DNA of 20,660 nucleotides from UBA1723 sp018066165. GTDB taxonomy: Bacteria > Bacteroidota > Bacteroidia > Bacteroidales > Paludibacteraceae. Where the stretch lies: the NCBI GenBank assembly GCA_018066165.1, contig JAGHRX010000226.1, forward strand, positions 1 to 20,660. The letters are read 5' to 3'. Below, one piece after another: positions 13,894 to 20,660 of this stretch. The position numbers and the translations under genes are program-made. The notes beneath the pieces were generated by a model. That model did not search any database and was not told the DNA's origin. It saw nothing but the letters and a program-made list of their open reading frames with translations. How positions within the stretch are numbered: position 1 is the first letter of the stretch; each line of letters begins with the position of its first letter.

Positions 13894-15462
13894 TTATCTA
13901 CGATTTGATGAACTCCTGCTGTTTTTATAACGGCTGTTATAATAACTATCTGTCAAATCTTCGTCGTTTTCTTCATCTTCCTTGACATTGTTTGACTTTT
14001 TGTCATCATCTCCAGACTCGTCACGATCTTTCTCCTCTTGTATTTCATCTTCTTCTTGTTCATCTGTCTCCATCTCTTCTTCCTCAGTCATGTCATAATC
14101 ATGGTAATCATCAAGTCCCTTACGACTATTTGTCTTCGACTTAGTTTTATTCCTATTGATAACCTGACGATGAAGTTTCTGATCTTTGACTTTCTCGACA
14201 CCCTGTTCTGCACGTGTTTTGTCGAACTTTTTCAACTGTTCGGATTTTTCTTTCTTCACATCTTTATTACGCTTGACCGCATCAAGATACTCCGAAAGTT
14301 TGCGTTTCTCCAACTCGTCATCATAGGTTTTGTAATCAGCCTCAGCAGTAAAAGAAGTCCTATATCGATATGCCTCAACACTAAAATATTTAATGCCAGT
14401 GATAAACATTATACCGATAACACAAAGCATATATATCTGTTTGTGCAACTTCAACTTCAAATCAGCATAATATTGCACAAATATCATCACCAGGCCAATA
14501 CAGAACAACGACGATGCTCTGTCCTGCAGCACTCGTATCTCACAAAGAGAAAAGACAAGGATAAAATAGATTACAAAGACATTCTTTATCACATTGTCAA
14601 TATTCTTTCCTACCTTGAAATAGTTTGGCATGAAGAAAAACATTACATAAGCAAAGCTTACAATAATTTTTCTCATTCCAAAATTATAGTATGAATCAGC
14701 GTAAACAATATTGATATAATATTTCTGGATTTTCGACGCGATATGCTGTCCACCATACGTATATAATCCGCTCAGAATAATATTAATAAACTTTATTCTG
14801 AATACGAAGATCAGCATAACCACGGAGAATATCCAAAGCAACTGGTTCTTAGTCAGAGTTATTCGTAGTAGAGGATATGCAATAATATAGAAAAGAGATG
14901 TGGTATGGAAAGTCATACCAAGAAGATTCAACAAGATATAAGAAAAAACCTGTTTTTCTCTCACGTATCTCAATGAAAGCATAAACAATAACACAGAGTT
15001 GGCATTACGCAGCTGCTCTGCATGGAACACCCAGCCCCACCAGATAAAATAAATCAACAATGCCAACACACAATAGTTGGTCTCTCGCTTGAAAAAATAA
15101 TATAGTACGATTGCGTCGATAAGAACGTAGACAAACTGAAACTGCCAAAAGCTCATTCCAAGTGTTTTGCAAACAACCTCAAACACATGGTAGCCTTGCT
15201 CAAAATCTGTATACCAATCCTTTGAATAATGACCTGAGATGAATTCTCCCAAAGTCGGAGTGTCACGGTAGTCCTCAAAATACATCATGACATCCATTCC
15301 CGTCCAACCTTTCAGCCCGACAAAGAGTGTGAAAAGAGTAAGGGCAAAAACGAATATATATTTTGTCCTGTGATTATGGTTTTGCAGATTAAACTCTACA
15401 AAAACCAACATCACAAGTATGGCCATAAAGCAGAAATATGGTATTGAAATACTTAAATCCAT
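13894..15462 (-). CDS. EpsG-like polysaccharide polymerase with charged tail
   Basis: Residues 1-362 form a polytopic membrane protein (about ten helices) of the EpsG/Wzy-like type. Typical family features are the KGWTGMDVMMYFEDY segment near 51-65, EQGYHVFE near 88-95, and a helix-flanked HAEQLRNANSVLLFMLSLRY followed by LGMTFHTTSLFY. EpsG-like proteins are thought to polymerise or transfer repeat units of surface glycans. The unusual part is a 158-residue hydrophilic C-terminus: a Lys-rich, probably helical segment (about 371-450), a strongly acidic one (about 451-507) and a final basic/Ser stretch (NSRSSSNRR). No glycosyltransferase, flippase or chain-length gene is nearby, so it is an orphan polymerase candidate. 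It sits 19 bases after the propeller lipoprotein and 22 before the CDF gene. Confidence 0.78.
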   Translation of the reverse strand: MDLSISIPYFCFMAILVMLVFVEFNLQNHNHRTKYIFVFALTLFTLFVGLKGWTGMDVMMYFEDYRDTPTLGEFISGHYSKDWYTDFEQGYHVFEVVCKTLGMSFWQFQFVYVLIDAIVLYYFFKRETNYCVLALLIYFIWWGWVFHAEQLRNANSVLLFMLSLRYVREKQVFSYILLNLLGMTFHTTSLFYIIAYPLLRITLTKNQLLWIFSVVMLIFVFRIKFINIILSGLYTYGGQHIASKIQKYYINIVYADSYYNFGMRKIIVSFAYVMFFFMPNYFKVGKNIDNVIKNVFVIYFILVFSLCEIRVLQDRASSLFCIGLVMIFVQYYADLKLKLHKQIYMLCVIGIMFITGIKYFSVEAYRYRTSFTAEADYKTYDDELEKRKLSEYLDAVKRNKDVKKEKSEQLKKFDKTRAEQGVEKVKDQKLHRQVINRNKTKSKTNSRKGLDDYHDYDMTEEEEMETDEQEEDEIQEEKDRDESGDDDKKSNNVKEDEENDEDLTDSYYNSRYKNSRSSSNRR

Positions 15463-15481
15463 CCTATGGCATTAATTACTT

Positions 15482-16615
15482 TTATCGTCTTACAATTGCG
15501 ACACCACAAGGTTTTACATTGCTGTATCTGTTGAACACATCACCAAACGAATACTCATCACCGTTCACCCATAATTTGGCAACAGTCACACCTGACTTAG
15601 ATCTCTCATATCCGCAACATACAACAATTCCGTTCAAAACGTCAATATCAGTGACCAATGACTGAGATGAACTTGACGACAAATCATACTCTTTTAGATC
15701 GTTAACACGATTTTCCTTATTATTCTTCTGAGACGCAGTCCAATATTTAGCATGATAACCGTCATTTCCACCGATGTAGTATGTACCATTCTCATACTTA
15801 ATACATGTAAGTGACGATGCTGGGCCCTCGAATGTCAGATTGTTGTTGGAACGGTTGATCCAGACTTTAGGCAAATAACCTGTTCCGGAATTTCTCTCGC
15901 GTCCCACGCACCACCAGTTTACACCGTCTGAGACAACATCATTCGCTATTGCAGGATAATCACCATCATCATTCTTTGCGTCATTATCCTGAGGCAATTT
16001 GTTATATGACTGTCCGTCAATCCAAATTCGAGGTTCCTCGACATCCCATTTGGCAGTGTTGTTGCCATATCCAGCGACATAGCACTTACCATCACATAGG
16101 CTGATCTTGTTAGCTCTCGAGCCATTCTTTAGGACAATAGGAGTGGTGCCTCGCCACATCTTTGCTGTCTCAACATATCCCTCCTTCTGGAATCCACATG
16201 TGTAGACAGTGCCATCCCTGTCGACCGCAATACCTGTGGCAACACGACCCTCAGGCAACTCTACCTCCACATCGTCCTTCCAGTATAGCGGATCAGACCC
16301 AAAACAGCCAGCCGCATACACAACCTTGTCTTCTGTCACACAAAGATCAAACACCTCCACTCCTTCATCTCTTCCTGGAGACAATTTACGTATGGAGGCA
16401 GATCCTGTTTGCTCATTCGACCATATTCCAGAACACATTATATTCTTGGCCGACGCAGAAGGAATACTGTCATATGTGAACGCCATATAGACAGAATATT
16501 CATCATCGCTAAACGGTGGTGTAAAAACAGAACCTTTCTTGGGTTCATCATCTTTACACGCCGTCAATGCAACGGCGCATAAAGCGATATATGAAAATCC
16601 TGCGATAATGCGCAT
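15482..16615 (-). CDS. Beta-propeller-like surface or periplasmic lipoprotein
   Basis: The 377-residue product has a clean lipoprotein signal: MRIIAGFSYI, hydrophobic core, LTAC with lipidation at Cys20, followed by KDDE. The acidic residues after the Cys may act as a surface-export signal in Bacteroidota. The rest contains at least six repeats of about 35-45 residues with the pattern VYxxG..., a variable loop, then KxWxxG and a short LxF/L strand. Examples are VYAAGCFG...YWKDD, VYTCGFQ...KMWRG, CYVAGYG...RIWIDG, WWCVGRE...KVWINR, YYIGGND...KYWTA and VVCCGYE...KLWVNG. The spacing suggests a six- or seven-bladed propeller. No enzymatic motif is evident; binding of a glycan or protein is a guess. 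It lies 19 bases after nhaD and 19 before the EpsG-like gene, so all are probably co-transcribed. Confidence 0.75.
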   Translation of the reverse strand: MRIIAGFSYIALCAVALTACKDDEPKKGSVFTPPFSDDEYSVYMAFTYDSIPSASAKNIMCSGIWSNEQTGSASIRKLSPGRDEGVEVFDLCVTEDKVVYAAGCFGSDPLYWKDDVEVELPEGRVATGIAVDRDGTVYTCGFQKEGYVETAKMWRGTTPIVLKNGSRANKISLCDGKCYVAGYGNNTAKWDVEEPRIWIDGQSYNKLPQDNDAKNDDGDYPAIANDVVSDGVNWWCVGRERNSGTGYLPKVWINRSNNNLTFEGPASSLTCIKYENGTYYIGGNDGYHAKYWTASQKNNKENRVNDLKEYDLSSSSSQSLVTDIDVLNGIVVCCGYERSKSGVTVAKLWVNGDEYSFGDVFNRYSNVKPCGVAIVRR

Positions 16616-16634
16616 AACTCAAATAGTTGTTTAA

Positions 16635-18014
16635 TTAATTCAACATTGGCACGATAACCATATCCTGGAAGATAAACATAGCTGCACCGGCCAAATAACC
16701 TAGCAAAGCGATCAATGAGACCTCCTTCAAATACCATCCGAAGCTTACTTTCTCAAGTCCCATAACCACAACACCAGCAGCTGAACCTACGATAAGGATA
16801 CTTCCACCGACTCCAGCACAGTAAGCCAAGAACAACCAGAATGCACCGTCAACAGCAAAATAAGCATTTGCTGGATCAACAGCGTACATCTTCATAGCAC
16901 CTGCTACAAGCGGAACGTTATCCACGATTGAAGAAAGCACACCGATAATGATATTGATAACATAAATATTTCCAATAGCGTCGTCAAGAGCCTTACTCAA
17001 ATCCTGAAGGATACCTGCGAATGAAAGAGCATTTACAGCCATCAAGATACCCAAGAAGAATAGGATTGTTGTCATATCGATTCTCTTAACAACCTTCTGG
17101 ATACGAGCCTTTTTCTCCTCCTTGATTGAATCTCCCTTTTCATGATACATAAGTTCTGTGTAAACCCACAAGATACCAAGACCTAGAGCCACACCAATGT
17201 ATGGAGGCAAATGTGTGATAGCTTTGAAGATAGGAACAAATACCAAAGCACCGATTCCTAAATAGAAAATGATATTACGCTCACGGTTTGTAACCATCTC
17301 AGCGGCAGTTGGCTCGTGATGTGCTGATTCATCAACGCTCACAACATCTTCCAATGTACCGCTTAGCTTTCGTGACATGATAAACATTGGCAACAAAGCA
17401 GCAACAATAGAAGGCAAGATTAGCTCAGGAATCAAATGCTCCGTTGTAACATTACCCTTCACCCAAAGCATGATAGTAGTAACGTCTCCGATAGGAGAGA
17501 AAGCTCCACCTGCGTTAGCAGCAAGAATCACAACAGCAGCGTAGTACCAGCGCTCTTTCTGATCCTGGATTAGCTTTCTAAGCAACATTACAATAACGAT
17601 TGTAGTAGTTAGATTATCAAGCACTGCCGACATAAAGAATGTGATACCTGTTAGGATATATAGCAGTGTTCTCTTATTTCTTGTTGTAATTCGTCTTGTG
17701 ATAATGTTGAATCCTCCGTGTACGTCAATCAACTCCACGATTGTCATCGCACCCATTAGGAAGAACAAAATTTCCGCAACTTCACCTACGCCCTCGATAA
17801 GCTCATGGTGAGTAACATATTCAGTCGTTTTCTGAATAGCGGCATGATTTGGATCCAACGGTGATGTATATAGTTCCGGTGCATAGAAAATATAAATTGT
17901 CCAAAGAACGGAACACATAATCAAAGCCGTTGCCGCTTTGTTGACGTGAATCTGATGCTCTGTCGCAATAGCTATATAGCCAAGAACAAACAGAAAAATC
18001 ATTAGTAAGTACAT
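16635..18014 (-). CDS. nhaD: NhaD-type sodium/proton antiporter
   Basis: NhaD exports Na+ (or Li+) in exchange for protons across the inner membrane. The 459-residue form has the ion-transporter-superfamily layout with two inverted halves. Diagnostic motifs are VLDNLTTTI (about 131-139), NAGGAFSPIGDVTTIMLW (about 167-184), SSIVDNVPLVAGAM (361-374) and GVGGSILIVGSAAGV (401-415). The same frame continues upstream to a TTG at 18071, but the start is placed at ATG 18014. An AAGGAGG ribosome site lies 4 bases before it, the hydrophobic first helix begins there, and the upstream TTG overlaps the probable -7 promoter element. It is the first gene of the minus-strand operon and is divergent from the OmpA-like gene. 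Confidence 0.93.
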   Translation of the reverse strand: MYLLMIFLFVLGYIAIATEHQIHVNKAATALIMCSVLWTIYIFYAPELYTSPLDPNHAAIQKTTEYVTHHELIEGVGEVAEILFFLMGAMTIVELIDVHGGFNIITRRITTRNKRTLLYILTGITFFMSAVLDNLTTTIVIVMLLRKLIQDQKERWYYAAVVILAANAGGAFSPIGDVTTIMLWVKGNVTTEHLIPELILPSIVAALLPMFIMSRKLSGTLEDVVSVDESAHHEPTAAEMVTNRERNIIFYLGIGALVFVPIFKAITHLPPYIGVALGLGILWVYTELMYHEKGDSIKEEKKARIQKVVKRIDMTTILFFLGILMAVNALSFAGILQDLSKALDDAIGNIYVINIIIGVLSSIVDNVPLVAGAMKMYAVDPANAYFAVDGAFWLFLAYCAGVGGSILIVGSAAGVVVMGLEKVSFGWYLKEVSLIALLGYLAGAAMFIFQDMVIVPMLN

Positions 18015-18018
18015 AAGA

Positions 18019-18025
18019 CCTCCTT
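18019..18025 (-). promoter_or_regulatory. Strong Shine-Dalgarno site of nhaD
   Basis: On the minus strand AAGGAGG ends 4 bases before the ATG at 18014. Full Shine-Dalgarno sequences are uncommon in Bacteroidota. This one decides the start against the upstream TTG. Confidence 0.85.
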
Positions 18026-18068
18026 GAATTTTTTTATTATTTTTTTCGTTATTTTCAAAACTCTTTTG

Positions 18069-18076
18069 CAAACATA
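18069..18076 (-). promoter_or_regulatory. Promoter -7 element for the nhaD-led operon
   Basis: On the minus strand this reads TATGTTTG, an exact TAnnTTTG match. Transcription would start near 18062, giving a leader of about 48 bases that contains the Shine-Dalgarno site. A TTTG exists upstream, but with a short spacer (about 12 bases), so the -33 element is unclear. Confidence 0.5.
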
Positions 18077-18118
18077 CAAATTTTTAATCAAAAAGTTAAT
18101 AAATCCTAAAAATAATTG

Positions 18119-18126
18119 TATCTTTG
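18119..18126 (+). promoter_or_regulatory. Promoter -7 element for the OmpA-like gene
   Basis: TATCTTTG is an exact TAnnTTTG match 38 bases before the ATG, pointing to a leader of about 32 bases. A GTTA near 18095 is the only weak -33 candidate. It faces away from the nhaD promoter; the two -7 elements are 42 bases apart in a very AT-rich region. Confidence 0.5.
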
Positions 18127-18164
18127 AGCATTTGAATGGTCAAGAAACATTTATGTAAGTTTGT

Positions 18165-19670
18165 ATGAGCAAAAAAGCGACAGGGATTATATTAGGACTT
18201 TGTGTGGCGGCAGGTGCCAACGCACAATATGCGCGTAACCAAGTTGAGCTTCAGGTCAACGGTGGAATGCACGCTCTTTGGTACGATGCTTATTCTTCAG
18301 CATTAACCCACCAATCGAACCTTGGTGGAGGTACATCACTTAATTATCGCCACTTTTTTAACGACAATTTGGGAATCGGCACTGGATTTGGAGTCTCTTT
18401 CTTCAACAGTTACGGCAAAATCAGTTCATACGACGAAAAAATAACAAAAGCCAACGATAACATACTTGCCACTCATTTCCAAAGCTGGGAGGAAAAACAG
18501 AAATACGCCCAACTTGAAATTCCTTTCGGCGCATACTATCGCAACAACATAACTTACAGTGTAGATTTCTTGGCTGGCTTCGGTGTGAAACTTGGTCTTC
18601 CTGTCCGTCACACTTTTGAAGTCACAGAAGGTAGCCTGTCTCGTTCTGAATATTCTCAGGAATCAGGCAAAACCACTGAACTTGACACAGATTATTCGCT
18701 TCTTGATTTCGAGGGCGACTTCAATACAAAAAAGACTACTTGCTCATTCTTCCTTGATTTCGGTTTGACTAAATGGTTCTCATCTAAATTTGGACTTTAC
18801 GGTGGTTTGTATGTGAACTACGGCTTCACTGATATCGTCGACTCTAAATCTGACCAGAAATTGTTCTCGGAGAATGGTGTTTACACTAATATACTTGAAT
18901 GCGACCAGGTGACTAAAGTCGGAAGCATTGCAGTCGGATTCAAAATGGCTGCCACTCTTCCTACCGACCGTGTGAAGAAGAAACATGAGATGCCGGAGAA
19001 CAAGGAGATTCCTCTTCAGGAACCAATGATCGCCCCAGAGGTTAAGGAGGCGTTGTTGGCTCGCGACAGCATCCATCACTTGCCAGACTCTTTGATCTAT
19101 ATCCGCTACTCTAAGGAAGAGGTCGCTAAGGTTAAGCGATTGATCTCCGAACTTGGAGTTATCGAGGATGTAACTGAGGAAAAGAAAGTGAAGTATAGAA
19201 ATACTATCACAGCATACGATACTTTGACTTCATTCGAGAAGCTTGACATCACTTGGAATGAGCGTCGTCACCTTAAGTTCGCAGAATACGCTCTTAACGC
19301 AGAAGAGGCAATCAAGATGTTAAGCGAGGAGATGAGCACAATGTTCTCATTCCCATTCAACGAGAGTGGTTTCACATCAACAGAAGATATGGAGGTGGCA
19401 TTCGAGGATATGAAGGTTCTTCTTCGTTTGCAGCCTAACAAGGGTCTTTTGATCAAGGGTCATGCAGACAAGATGGAGATGGATTACAATGACGCTATAG
19501 GTATTGAGCGTGCATTCTTCATCCGTGACATCCTTAAGGATAAGGGTACTGCAGCCGACCAACTTGATGTAAAGGATATGAAAGATAAGGAACCAGTCGA
19601 CATGAGTGGCACTGACGAAGGCAAAGCAAAGAACCGTCGCGTGACATTCTCAATTTACGAGGAGCAGTAA
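18165..19670 (+). CDS. OmpA-family outer-membrane protein
   Basis: The 501-residue protein has a signal peptide (cleavage after ANA, about residue 20) and then an N-terminal region to about 265 with alternating strands rich in aromatic and Gly residues (NYRHFF, GIGTGFGVSFF, LEIPFGAYY, VDFLAGFGVKLG, LYGGLYVNYGF), consistent with a beta-barrel. Residues about 270-395 are charged, probably helical or linker. The C-terminus (about 395-501) is an OmpA-like peptidoglycan-binding domain: IKGHADKME with Asp435, an IGIERAFFIRDIL helix, and KNRRVTFSI with Arg491-Arg492, matching the Asp and Arg that hold diaminopimelate in the family. It probably ties the outer membrane to the cell wall. Lysine codons switch from AAA in the barrel part to AAG after residue 270. 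A hairpin follows, and an acyltransferase gene begins 63 bases downstream. Confidence 0.87.
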   Translation: MSKKATGIILGLCVAAGANAQYARNQVELQVNGGMHALWYDAYSSALTHQSNLGGGTSLNYRHFFNDNLGIGTGFGVSFFNSYGKISSYDEKITKANDNILATHFQSWEEKQKYAQLEIPFGAYYRNNITYSVDFLAGFGVKLGLPVRHTFEVTEGSLSRSEYSQESGKTTELDTDYSLLDFEGDFNTKKTTCSFFLDFGLTKWFSSKFGLYGGLYVNYGFTDIVDSKSDQKLFSENGVYTNILECDQVTKVGSIAVGFKMAATLPTDRVKKKHEMPENKEIPLQEPMIAPEVKEALLARDSIHHLPDSLIYIRYSKEEVAKVKRLISELGVIEDVTEEKKVKYRNTITAYDTLTSFEKLDITWNERRHLKFAEYALNAEEAIKMLSEEMSTMFSFPFNESGFTSTEDMEVAFEDMKVLLRLQPNKGLLIKGHADKMEMDYNDAIGIERAFFIRDILKDKGTAADQLDVKDMKDKEPVDMSGTDEGKAKNRRVTFSIYEEQ

Positions 19671-19691
19671 AAATAAATACATCTATAAATC

Positions 19692-19726
19692 TGTGTCAGA
19701 AGGCGGCGTCTTCTGACACACATTTT
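19692..19726 (+). terminator. Terminator or attenuator between the OmpA-like and acyltransferase genes
   Basis: A perfect 11-pair stem (19692-19702 and 19710-19720, TGTGTCAGAAG and complement) with a GC-rich 7-base loop, followed by CATTTT. The T-run is short (19723-19726), so termination may be partial. It ends 7 bases before the next ATG, so read-through may supply the acyltransferase transcript. Confidence 0.7.
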
Positions 19727-19733
19727 AAATATA

Positions 19734-20651
19734 ATGAAAGAGAAACTTAAGGATTTGAAAAACAAACTGGCGTATTATTTTGTACGTGGAGCAATAGCAT
19801 CGTTTAGTCTGCTCCCCTTCAGTGTGTTGTATTTCATCTCCGACATCCTTTATTATATAGTAAGATATGTGGCACGATACCGCAGAAAGGTAGTGGTAGA
19901 AAATCTTGCCAATTCATTTCCTGAAAAGAGCGACGACGAGAGAAAAGTCATCGAAAAACAATTCTATCACCACTTCTGCGATATGCTTATGGAATGGGTG
20001 AAAACCTACAGAATGAGCTACGAGGATATCCTCAAGCATGTGGAGTTTGAAAATCGCGACGCAATGGCTAATCTGATCAAGGAAGGCAGAAACATGATGT
20101 TCGCATCCTCACACAAGGGAAACTGGGAATGGATGCCAGCTCTCTACTGGCAACTCGACTGTCCTAACCTTGTGGGCGTGGAGGTAAACCGACCTGCCAA
20201 GAATCCATATATAAATGCTTTTCTAAAAAGTATCCGCAACCGTCTTGGTATGGAATTGGTAGACAAGAACGATATTATCCGTCCTCTTATCAAATATAGA
20301 AAAGGTGACAAAACATTTGGTCTTGGCCTTCTTGCCGACCAGACACCAAGCGTAAAGAATATCGACTACTGGACAGAATTCCTTCATCAGGACACTCCTT
20401 TCCTTTCTGGCCCAGAAAGAATGGCGAAAATGTTCAAGTCAGCTTACGTATACGCCGACGTGGTTCGCATCAAACGCGGATATTATAAATACCGTCTGAC
20501 TGTCCTCTCTGTCAACGTGGCAGAAGAGGAGGAATACGCAGCAACAGAGAAATATGCCCGTCTGCTTGAAAAGAGTATACAGGAATATCCTTCTGATTGG
20601 TTGTGGACTCACCGTAGATGGAAACACAAAAGAGAAAATGCTAAATGCTAA
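19734..20651 (+). CDS. Lipid A biosynthesis acyltransferase (LpxL/HtrB-like)
   Basis: This family adds a secondary acyl chain to lipid A precursors on the cytoplasmic face of the inner membrane, using acyl-ACP. The 305-residue length is usual. An N-terminal hydrophobic anchor (about 20-46) is followed by NLANSFPEKSDDER, typical of the family. The catalytic H(x4)E motif is visible as His127 and Glu132 in SHKGNWEW. Later family motifs are ADQTPS (201-206), a FLSGPERMAKMF substrate-site helix, and the C-terminal WLWTHRRWK (289-297). Bacteroidota often make penta-acylated lipid A with few late acyltransferases, so this could be the main LpxL; the exact chain and position cannot be told. Acyl-ACP supply links it to the fab genes earlier in the window, although they are not adjacent. 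It ends 9 bases before the window edge. Confidence 0.92.
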   Translation: MKEKLKDLKNKLAYYFVRGAIASFSLLPFSVLYFISDILYYIVRYVARYRRKVVVENLANSFPEKSDDERKVIEKQFYHHFCDMLMEWVKTYRMSYEDILKHVEFENRDAMANLIKEGRNMMFASSHKGNWEWMPALYWQLDCPNLVGVEVNRPAKNPYINAFLKSIRNRLGMELVDKNDIIRPLIKYRKGDKTFGLGLLADQTPSVKNIDYWTEFLHQDTPFLSGPERMAKMFKSAYVYADVVRIKRGYYKYRLTVLSVNVAEEEEYAATEKYARLLEKSIQEYPSDWLWTHRRWKHKRENAKC

Positions 20652-20660
20652 ATACATATT

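Noticed and set aside
14038..14694. 218-codon plus-strand frame over the EpsG-like gene
   Set aside because: It is antisense to membrane helices and the charged tail. Its apparent hydrophobic runs mirror the opposite strand, and it has no promoter or start context.
18015..18071. 19-residue N-terminal extension of NhaD from a TTG
   Set aside because: It is polar and Asn/Lys-rich before the first membrane helix, overlaps the -7 element, and lies upstream of a perfect Shine-Dalgarno paired with the ATG at 18014.
1..20660. CRISPR array, toxin-antitoxin pair, restriction system, integrase or transposase
   Set aside because: I found no spaced direct repeats of the right size, no terminal inverted repeats with a transposase, and no gene with such domains.

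Overview
The window looks like chromosomal DNA from a member of the Bacteroidota, probably Bacteroidales, and probably gut- or host-associated. Four things point there. It carries a BspA-type leucine-rich-repeat protein, and a small secreted protein with a type-IX-secretion-like C-terminal domain. It has several lipoproteins with Bacteroidota-style signals. Most genes lack a Shine-Dalgarno sequence, and TAnnTTTG promoter elements lie upstream of several of them. I see no tRNA, rRNA, CRISPR array, transposase, integrase or phage gene. All 16 genes appear intact, and the last stop codon falls 9 bases before the window edge.

Layout. (1) 47-2206: secreted BspA-like protein built from four higher-order modules, followed by a perfect palindrome and a terminator. 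(2) 2287-2680: gene-free stretch with an unusual long hairpin (2437-2486), small dyads and a probable promoter. (3) 2681-5896: fatty-acid elongation cluster fabH-fabK-fabF ending in a strong terminator. (4) 6147-6614: small secreted protein with its own promoter candidates and terminator. (5) 6887-10810, plus strand: short-chain dehydrogenase, rpoN (sigma-54), a polytopic membrane protein and a Cys-rich GLUG-type lipoprotein, tightly spaced, ending in a bidirectional terminator shared with region 6. (6) 10897-18014, minus strand, read right to left: nhaD, a propeller-like lipoprotein, an EpsG-like polymerase with a long charged tail, a cation-diffusion-facilitator transporter, a SPASM-type radical SAM protein and a DUF4197 protein with its own promoter. 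The first five are separated by only 19-35 bases and probably form one operon. (7) A divergent promoter region (about 18015-18164), then an OmpA-family outer-membrane protein, a hairpin, and an LpxL/HtrB-like lipid A acyltransferase.

Functionally the region is mostly about the cell envelope: membrane lipid synthesis, lipid A acylation, an OmpA-like anchor, surface or secreted repeat proteins, a possible surface-glycan polymerase, and two cation transporters. rpoN is the one global regulator, and no sigma-54 activator is encoded in the window.

I find no clear new defence, mobile or biosynthetic system. The observations most worth checking are: the hairpin-bearing intergenic element at 2327-2500; the minus-strand operon joining an orphan EpsG-like protein with a SPASM radical SAM enzyme, a metal transporter and a propeller lipoprotein; the abrupt lysine-codon switch at the domain boundary of the OmpA-like gene; and the in-frame hexanucleotide repeat in the acidic region of sigma-54. 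Two start codons are placed downstream of the longest open frames (nhaD at 18014, GLUG lipoprotein at 10001), for reasons given in those entries.
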